Shown here: positions 57,801 to 64,000 of the stretch, one piece after another
Numbering within the stretch: the first letter of the stretch is position 1
Layout of the letters: every line of letters starts with the position of its first letter
Origin: Lanius collurio
Taxonomy: Eukaryota; Chordata; Aves; Passeriformes; Laniidae
DNA length: 64,000 bases
Reading direction: 5' to 3'
NCBI GenBank assembly: GCA_020086605.1
Contig: JACBWW010000047.1
Span: 3,589,938-3,653,937 of the forward strand
Translations under genes and position numbers: made by a program
Notes under the pieces: model-generated
Seen by the model: only the letters and a program-made list of their open reading frames with translations
Database searches by the model: none
What the model was told of the DNA's origin: nothing

Positions 57801-60800
57801 GTCCTTCAGACACTGGAACAAAAAGAGAAGAAACAGGCATCACACACAGCAGTGGGAACTGCTGAAAGACAGAATGATTTTTAGTGAATACACACTTTTT
57901 TCTTCTTGCAATATCCTGGCAGTAATGGAACTACCCCATGGGCATATACTTAATGGTTCTGTCAGCAGCCCAGTTCCCTGTGATTTATTTTCCATTTGCA
58001 TGTGTCCAAGCAGTTGAATGATAAAAAAAACCTGACATGAAGGCTATTTTCATTTTGATTTGCCAATTTTCAAGCCAAGTGTGAGTTTTTGCATTTGCTG
58101 CTGGTGAGCAATAATCTGACTCTGCCTATTTTTAGGAGAAAATGTGCTGTAAGATGCTGAGAGAGCAGCAGGGAGTTGGTGGCTACATGGGCCCTTTTTT
58201 GGGGTGCTGCAGGTTCTACCTCATGGCAGGGGGCTGGGAGAAGGAGAGCAGACCCTGCTGTTGGGCAGAGTGATTTGACACCTTAGGTGTGTGCCTTGGC
58301 TGGCAGGTGGGTGCTTCACAACCACGAGTTGAGTGTGTGATGATCAGGGTAAGAGCTGATGGTCCAGTCTATGACAGGTATGAGACACCAGTGGCTCTGA
58401 CTCCCTTTAAGCACAGTAAATACCATATCTCTCTTGGGGCCTTGGGGTGTGCCTAGAGCTTCAAAGCACATTCTCTGTGCTTACACAGCAGCTCAGGATA
58501 GCTCTCATCCCACTATCAGTGTGTGTCAGTTATCCAAAACCAGAGGACCTCACAAATCACTTGGTCCCAGGGTCCTGCTATGAACCATCCTTGTCAGGAG
58601 AAGTTTCCTTTCTGAACCATTATCGAGCTTGGGCACCAGGTAGGTTACCTTGAGTATGGGGAATGAGGCAGGGGCTGCACAGATTCAGCCAAACTCCCCC
58701 TAAGATTGTCCTTACCAGTGTTGCCAACTGTGACCACCTCCTCCAGCACCTTCTGCCTCCGGTGGTCCTTCAGGGCTTCCACTATGATGTTGTAGGTGGC
58801 CCCTCTTGTAAGACCCTTGAGTGTGGCACTGGAGGAAGTGCCAGGAACCCTGAACTGCAACAAGAGACAATGCCAGGTCACCAGAAAGGGAGGAGGGAAT
58901 ATCCTTTAGGTGTTACTGCTCTCCTAGGAAAGACAGGGTGTTTAGGATGACCCCTATGCTCTGTACCATGATGGAGCCAGACCACTCCCCTTAGATATTC
59001 TGAGACCTTCAAACAATACCAAGTTAAACTTGGCTACTCTGGACTGCAGATCATGAGGGTTAGTTCTGTTACAGGGAAACCACAGGAGATACAGGAGGAG
59101 TATTTTAGCCTGGACAAGCAGCACCTCAATCTTTGAAACTCCCACTCAGCTTACTGTCCCCTGCCCTGGTGAAGTGTCACTGCTGACAGCATTTCAAAGC
59201 ATTCTGGTTTTGCAGTTTCAGCTGGTAGTCTTTTCCATAAAGGAAAGGAGGGAGGGCTTTTATCCATCCTGGTCTCAGCTATGTGTTAAACACACTCTTC
59301 AGGCTAATTCCTGCCACTCCCTTAGCACAGCAGAGGGACTGTGGGCTGCCCCAAGTGAGGCTACACCGTCCCTCTGCTGAGACAGCCCCATTACCTGCAG
59401 AGTGTCCTCATCCTGGCTGACGGGCTGGCAGGAGATGATGTACTCCGAGCTCTCCAGCAGCGGCCTCCAGGAGATGGTGGTCTGAGAAAGGGCTTCTTGC
59501 CCCGTGGTGTCGTTGCGCCGGGGCCCGCGGGAGTGCGGGTACGAGGGCTCCACGATGATGGGCACCTGGTATCCCGGGATCTCGATGGCTTCATCCACGC
59601 TGGGCAGCGGCCGCCTGGAGCCCGGCCTGAGGGGAGTGGCTGTGGTGGGTCCAGGCCGCCTGTACCCGTGCTCCTCGAAGAAGACTTGCTGCCCCTGGTG
59701 TCCTACTGTCTGAGGGTGCCCAGAGGAGCCTGGAAGTTGGATACCGTTGCCATTGTCATACCTATTGTTGGTGAGGTAAGGGGTCCCCTCGTCAATGGAA
59801 GGCACGTCCAGGATGTCGGGCTGGTTGGGGTGTGGTCTGCTAATCAGCGTGGGGAGCTCATCTGGCCAAAGAAAGGTTAGAGGCCATCAAGCAAAGCGTG
59901 GCAAAGGAACAATGGCAAATTAAACAGCTGTATTACCCCACTCCAAGCATCAAATATCAGCAATTATCCCAAGAGGCAACACACTTTTTATGACCTTGCT
60001 GTGATTGTAAAGGTAATTTTTATCTCTGTCTTTCACACACAGGCATAAGAAGTATGTTGGTATAAAATTTTCATACAGCTGAGCAACACTTCCGAACACT
60101 GGAACCCAAAGATGCCACCACCACTGCTCAGAAATGATTACAAGAGATAGCTGCAGATTATCATTTTAAGAGGAATCACTGGTGAGCAGGAAGAAACTTG
60201 CTCCTTGATCATATTTGCATGTCCAGCTGGTATTTTGCTTGTTATAGGTATCTCAATCTTGTACTGTGCAAGTTGCAAAGTAAGAGAAATGCAACAGGAA
60301 TAAATTTAATGGATTCTGCATTTGATGCCATCAAGTGTTAGACAGTAATGTTAACCCTGATTTAATTATCAATTAAGTACCCAAGCAAGAATCCAGCACC
60401 AAGCACACTGTTCTGTTCCTAGTGTTCAAACACAGGTAAATGTGATTAATATAAATTTAGAAGTGTACCTCCTGCATCCTCAGAAAGGAAAACCTCCTTA
60501 CAAAGCCTATTTGACTCAAAGAAAAGGTGTGGCTGAGTGGTATGAACAGGACATTTTGAAAAACATTATTTCAGTCCTCCACAAGTGTCCTTCCATGTCT
60601 CCCCTACTATTCCCCAACTGGAAGACATCTCCTGTTGTTTTACCTGTCCTTTTCCTGCCAACCAGTGGTTCGCTCTTTTGACTGTTCTTCACAGCAATGA
60701 TGTAGATGATGTATTCAGTGCCAGGTTCCAAACCTAGGAAGGGAGGGAGGACATAAAGCAATTTTAGACTTATGAGTTGCTTTTCTTTTATATGTGAGAT

Positions 60801-63633
60801 CCAAGGCAGAGTGAGAGGTGGGTGTGGCTGCAGTATGTGCATTTCAGATCCGAGGCTTTCAGGACAGTGCAGAGAGTTCAGCCTCCTGCTCCTCAGAGCA
60901 AGTCTGCAATCTGATCACATCAGCTGGGATCATGAACCCAAACTTAAGGGATCTTCAGCACATGTGACTGGCAGGGTGCCAGAATCATGGGCTTTTTTTC
61001 CTTGAAAGGACAACATTTGTGGTGACAGTGGAAGCAAACACCAAACTGTTCAAATGTGGTGGTTGTTCTGACCAGTACATTGAACGTGTTTGTAGGACAT
61101 GTGTGCTTATAGGACCACTCTCTAGTACTGGAAACCACAATAAAGGAACACAACTTTCTCTGTCTATTAGCTAATCATCAACACATTTTATAATTAGACC
61201 TTCCCCCTCCCTCTCTCTTCTAATTCAAGAGTTTCAGGTGAAGAGGTCCCAGACAAAACAGTCACCAGTAATGGTAGCCTCAGTGGTGCCGGGCCGAGGG
61301 CGAGGCAGGATCTCCTTGACTGGCGAGCCAGGTTTCTCATATCTGATGATGTAGCCAGTGATTTTGGCTCGGGGAGGCTGCCAGGTGGCCAGCAGGGAGT
61401 TGCTTGTGGTTGTAAGGAAGCGCAGGTTAGAAGGAGCATCGATAGCTGGGTGGAAACAAAGAAAATGGGTCAAATGCAGGAAGGACCAGCTTCACCTGAG
61501 CTACACATGCTTGACAGCCTTCTCAAACTTGGGAGTAAAATCTATTGCTCTAAGTCACAGGGAATATTAAATGTGATCAGATATAGACACCTCCTAATTA
61601 CTATATGTGATTACTGTGTGTTAACAAGAGCAGAAAGGTCAGACAAGATCATTACCAGTAGAGGCATCCAGTACCACTGGGGAGCTGCGTGCATTCTCAT
61701 TCAGAGTGTACAAGTAGATCTTGTAGTCAGTGCCAGGCTGCAAGCCTAAAATGAAGTTGAAACACAGATGTTAGCTAAGGAGAGGAAGCCACCTAAGATG
61801 GCCATCAGAATGTCTTTCAATATCAGAGCCTAGTTTTGATACCTCAGATGTTTTTTCCCACCTTTTTTTTATTTCTCATCAAGGATGTTCAGTCCCAAGA
61901 CAAGAACCCAGTGTACTTTCTGATATGACCCTGCAGCTGCAGAAGCCCTCACTTACCAGTGATAGTGTAACTCCTGAGTTCAGGGCTGATGGTCCTCTGA
62001 ATGGGGTTCTGGCCACCCGCAGGAATGGCTTCCACAAGGAAGCCAGTGATGGTCTCAGTCTTGGTTCTCCAGGTAATGGTGATGGTTGTCTCGGTGACAT
62101 CTGTCACTCGGGGCCTGCGAGGGGGACTCACATCTGCACCACAAGGAAAAGGGGTCCTGTCAGTACAGGGGGGACTGGGAATCATCAGCCAAGTGTGTTG
62201 GTGAAGCCTGGGAGGGAGCTTTGGATAGAGCCCCACTTTGGACATGGAGCAGGCTCCCAAGCCTCTGCACCCACACAGCACTAAGGGGTCATCTGGGGAA
62301 GGCCACCACTTACTTTCAAGGGTAGTGACCACCCCCTGGGCTGGTCTGCTGGTCAGGGAGTCCTTCAGGGCATACACACTCACTTCATACTTGGTTGCTA
62401 CCTAGAATGGACAGAGTTGCACCACGTCATGAGAAGGCACAGGGGGAAATATTCCTGCCCTCCATCAGTGTTTGGTGGGGCCACATTTCTCATGCACCAC
62501 TTACTGAAATAGGAAACCTTAAAATAAATTAGGGACGGATTGATGGGATAATTCTAATTATTTCCAGCTGTAATAAAAGAGCAGACATGGACCCTGACAA
62601 GCAGTGCACATGTGCACACTCAGGAGCACAAGAAATCCCAAAAGAAGCTTATTTATCACCCCTCACTTTAAAAACTGTGCTTCAAAGTTATTCTTCAGAA
62701 AAACTCTAATTTCCCTCCTATTTTTCCCAGTTAATGGATGCCATTTACTATGATAAGGAATAAAATAATGTGAATAAAAGAGAATTGTGGAAGTAACAGC
62801 ACGGGGTTTTTTTTCCTTGGCTGCATCAGACCATGGGTCCACTTAGATTACAATTTTTTTTAAGGCTCATTTCTGAAAATGATTCATAAAACTCCTTAAA
62901 AACAGATCAGTATCTTTTTAAGATCGCAGGAACCATAAAAGCAGTGATTTTCAGCCTTCTCCAGTTCAGGAACTCCTGAAATGTTTCCAGTGGTGAAGAT
63001 GGCTATATAGCAAATTTAAGCCTACTCACAAAAGACTTGCATTTTTAACTTATATTTTGCAGATGTCTTAAAAATAGGCAATAGACAGCCAGAGCTCCCA
63101 TATCACAGCTTGAAATCTCTCCGTTGCATCACTTTATCTGACCTCTTTTGTGAAAGATGAGTAAAAGCATTTCGCTGGATTACTTCTGATTGTGAACCTG
63201 GTAATTTGCATTTGATTAGGCATCCACTGTACTAGATGAGGAAAGGGGTGGAATGCAGATTCAGCTGGCCAATTACTTGGCTTTTAAAAAAACTACAGTA
63301 CTGAGTAGCTGCAGTCTGACTTGCCATCAGCTTCCAGAGCCAGACCCTCAGGAGCTGTAATGATCTACTCCAACTGAAGTTCCTGACCCAGGAATCTGAA
63401 ATTGCTTCCAACATCTCCTTCCCACAACACAAAGAAAAAAGTTACCATCAAGCCAGACACGACTGCAGATGTGCTGTCTGGAGAAAGGTTGATTTCTTTC
63501 ATAGGACCAGTCTTTTCTTTGGGGTTCACTCTGACTCTGTAGCCAGTGAGGCGAACATTTGGTGCATTCCAGTTGATGGTGAGACTGGTGGGAGTTACCT
63601 GAGTAAACTTCAGGTTTGTTGGAGGTGGAATTG
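54746..63633 (-). CDS. FN1: FN1 (fibronectin), 3' part: last 13 coding exons
   Basis: Fibronectin is a secreted, disulfide-linked dimeric matrix glycoprotein that binds integrins, heparin, fibrin and collagen. The window codes for its last 666 residues: type III modules 12-14 (the C-terminal heparin-binding domain), a variable (IIICS/V) region of about 119 residues, III-15, type I modules 10-12 (fibrin-binding) and the dimerisation tail. On the minus strand the exons are 63633-63446, 62401-62314, 62133-61957, 61745-61656, 61445-61266, 60733-60644, 59861-59395, 58854-58716, 57812-57648, 56598-56473, 55918-55812, 55273-55163 and 54820-54746. Every junction is in phase with GT-AG sites. Each type III module uses two exons and most type I modules one, as known for this family. 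The RGD module III-10 and the alternative EIIIA exon lie upstream, off the right edge. Confidence 0.98.
55163..55273 (-). CDS. FN1: FN1 exon: end of type I-12 and connecting segment
   Basis: This exon has 37 whole codons, starting [10 protein letters not shown] and ending QRYHQATNT. It completes the cysteine pattern of module 12. A CR1 element sits about 50 nt upstream of its acceptor. Confidence 0.97.
55325..55578 (-). repeat. CR1 LINE fragment in FN1 intron, sense to FN1
   Basis: The plus strand shows antisense CR1: ctggtttgggctggaaggga, ccgggacaccttccactagc, aggttgctccaagccccatc and cttccagggatggggcagcc. On the FN1 strand the element is therefore in sense orientation, with its 3' end facing the next acceptor. 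Confidence 0.92.
55812..55918 (-). CDS. FN1: FN1 exon: type I module 12, first part
   Basis: The exon encodes [20 protein letters not shown] then [15 protein letters not shown], ending in phase 0. Confidence 0.97.
56473..56598 (-). CDS. FN1: FN1 exon: type I module 11
   Basis: The exon encodes [19 protein letters not shown], then [18 protein letters not shown] and KCEP, with four cysteines. Confidence 0.98.
57648..57812 (-). CDS. FN1: FN1 exon: type I module 10
   Basis: The exon encodes [19 protein letters not shown] through GHFRCDSS. It shows the four-cysteine type I pattern (C...C.C...C) with the GFGSGHFRC motif; this begins the C-terminal fibrin-binding unit. Confidence 0.97.
58716..58854 (-). 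CDS. FN1: FN1 exon: III-15, second half
   Basis: The exon encodes [18 protein letters not shown], then [17 protein letters not shown] through VTVGNT. Confidence 0.97.
59395..59861 (-). CDS. FN1: FN1 exon: variable (IIICS/V) region and first half of III-15
   Basis: This is the largest exon here (467 nt). It encodes [20 protein letters not shown], then a proline/glycine-rich V region, and ends with [13 protein letters not shown]...DEDTLQ of III-15. In mammals parts of this exon are alternatively spliced to produce forms that carry or lack integrin alpha4beta1 sites. The LDV site is present here. The second mammalian site, REDV, has no counterpart in the aligned segment ([18 protein letters not shown]). 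Confidence 0.96.
60644..60733 (-). CDS. FN1: FN1 exon: III-14, second half
   Basis: The exon encodes [18 protein letters not shown], then [11 protein letters not shown]. The KNSQKSEP region corresponds to a heparin/cell-adhesion peptide known in mammalian fibronectin. Confidence 0.97.
61266..61445 (-). CDS. FN1: FN1 exon: III-14, first half (IDAPS)
   Basis: The exon encodes [18 protein letters not shown] through TEATIT. It contains IDAPS, an integrin alpha4beta1 site homologous to LDVPS, and PPRAKITGY where human has PPRARITGY. Confidence 0.97.
61656..61745 (-). CDS. FN1: FN1 exon: III-13, second half
   Basis: The exon encodes [18 protein letters not shown], then [11 protein letters not shown]. 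Confidence 0.97.
61957..62133 (-). CDS. FN1: FN1 exon: III-13, first half
   Basis: The exon encodes [19 protein letters not shown], then [11 protein letters not shown] through RSYTIT. The PPRRPRV segment matches the main heparin-binding cluster of III-13 (PPRRARV in human as I recall). Confidence 0.97.
62314..62401 (-). CDS. FN1: FN1 exon: III-12, second half
   Basis: The exon encodes [18 protein letters not shown] then [11 protein letters not shown], ending in phase 1. A 180-nt intron follows. Confidence 0.97.
63446..63633 (-). CDS. FN1: FN1 exon: III-12, first half
   Basis: The exon encodes [19 protein letters not shown] through VVSGLM. Its product includes [11 protein letters not shown], part of the heparin-binding surface. 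The upstream intron leads to III-11 or the alternatively spliced EIIIA outside the window. Confidence 0.97.
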
Positions 63634-64000
63634 CTGCAAAAATCCAGATTAGCATGTGGTGAGTTTAAAAAAAAGACAGTCTTGGATAAGACAATATTCT
63701 TTCCTGAATATGAAACAGGCTTAGGCCAGCAAAGTGGAGTGCCTTGTGCAAACACAGGCATTAATGCACCGTGGGAAGGAACATGGTATTCAGGAGGAGA
63801 TTCTCAAATCTACAGTAACACTTTTCAGCAGAAATAAGGAGATATCAATGCTTCAACCCTGAAGTTAAGTGAGCAATGACATTTGCTATGATATAAGGTA
63901 AAGGCTTGGGAAGGTGCTTCAATCTCTAGTAGGCCAGTCTACTTTAATTATTCTACCAGTCTCTGCTTTTCATCACTCAGCTCACAGTTTAGTCCTGCTC
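63634..64000 (-). other. FN1 intron upstream of III-12 (partial)
   Basis: No exon was recognised between the III-12 acceptor and the window edge. Confidence 0.85.

Overview
The window is nuclear DNA from a bird, probably a songbird. The evidence is widely spaced exons with GT-AG introns, a CpG-island promoter, at least nine fragments of the avian CR1 LINE, and the conserved vertebrate gene order ABCA12 - ATIC - FN1. No operon, CRISPR array or phage-like structure is present. The songbird assignment is inferred from the CR1 3' sequences and is less certain than 'bird'.

Layout. Positions 1-6654 hold the start of ABCA12 on the minus strand: coding exon 1 (6586-6654, with the ATG), intron 1, coding exon 2 (2564-2657) and part of intron 2; the rest of the gene lies off the left edge. 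Positions 6655-31340 are about 25 kb of intergenic DNA separating the divergent ABCA12 and ATIC genes. It holds CR1 fragments, an LTR-like block, an 11-bp GC-rich minisatellite and simple repeats, and I see no convincing gene. Positions 31340-31980 form the ATIC CpG island. ATIC (plus strand) is complete: 16 coding exons from 31610 to 51160, encoding 593 residues, with a poly(A) signal at 51340. A 2.6-kb convergent gap follows. FN1 (minus strand) fills 53960-64000 with its 3' UTR and last 13 coding exons (fibronectin type III modules 12-15, the variable region, type I modules 10-12 and the C-terminal dimerisation tail); its 5' part lies off the right edge.

The three genes share a locus but no pathway: ABCA12 is a keratinocyte lipid transporter, ATIC performs the last two steps of de novo purine synthesis, and FN1 is an extracellular-matrix glycoprotein. 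Every exon of ATIC and of the FN1 segment joins in frame, so both appear intact.

I found no unknown multi-gene system. The most interesting observations are two introns that are multiples of three and free of stops, so retention would insert protein sequence: ATIC intron 8 (31 residues right after the formyltransferase active-site motif) and the FN1 intron between III-12 and III-13 (60 residues). Others are a CR1 insertion within about 50 nt of an FN1 splice acceptor, changes in the FN1 variable region, and a 20-unit minisatellite that is open in several frames.
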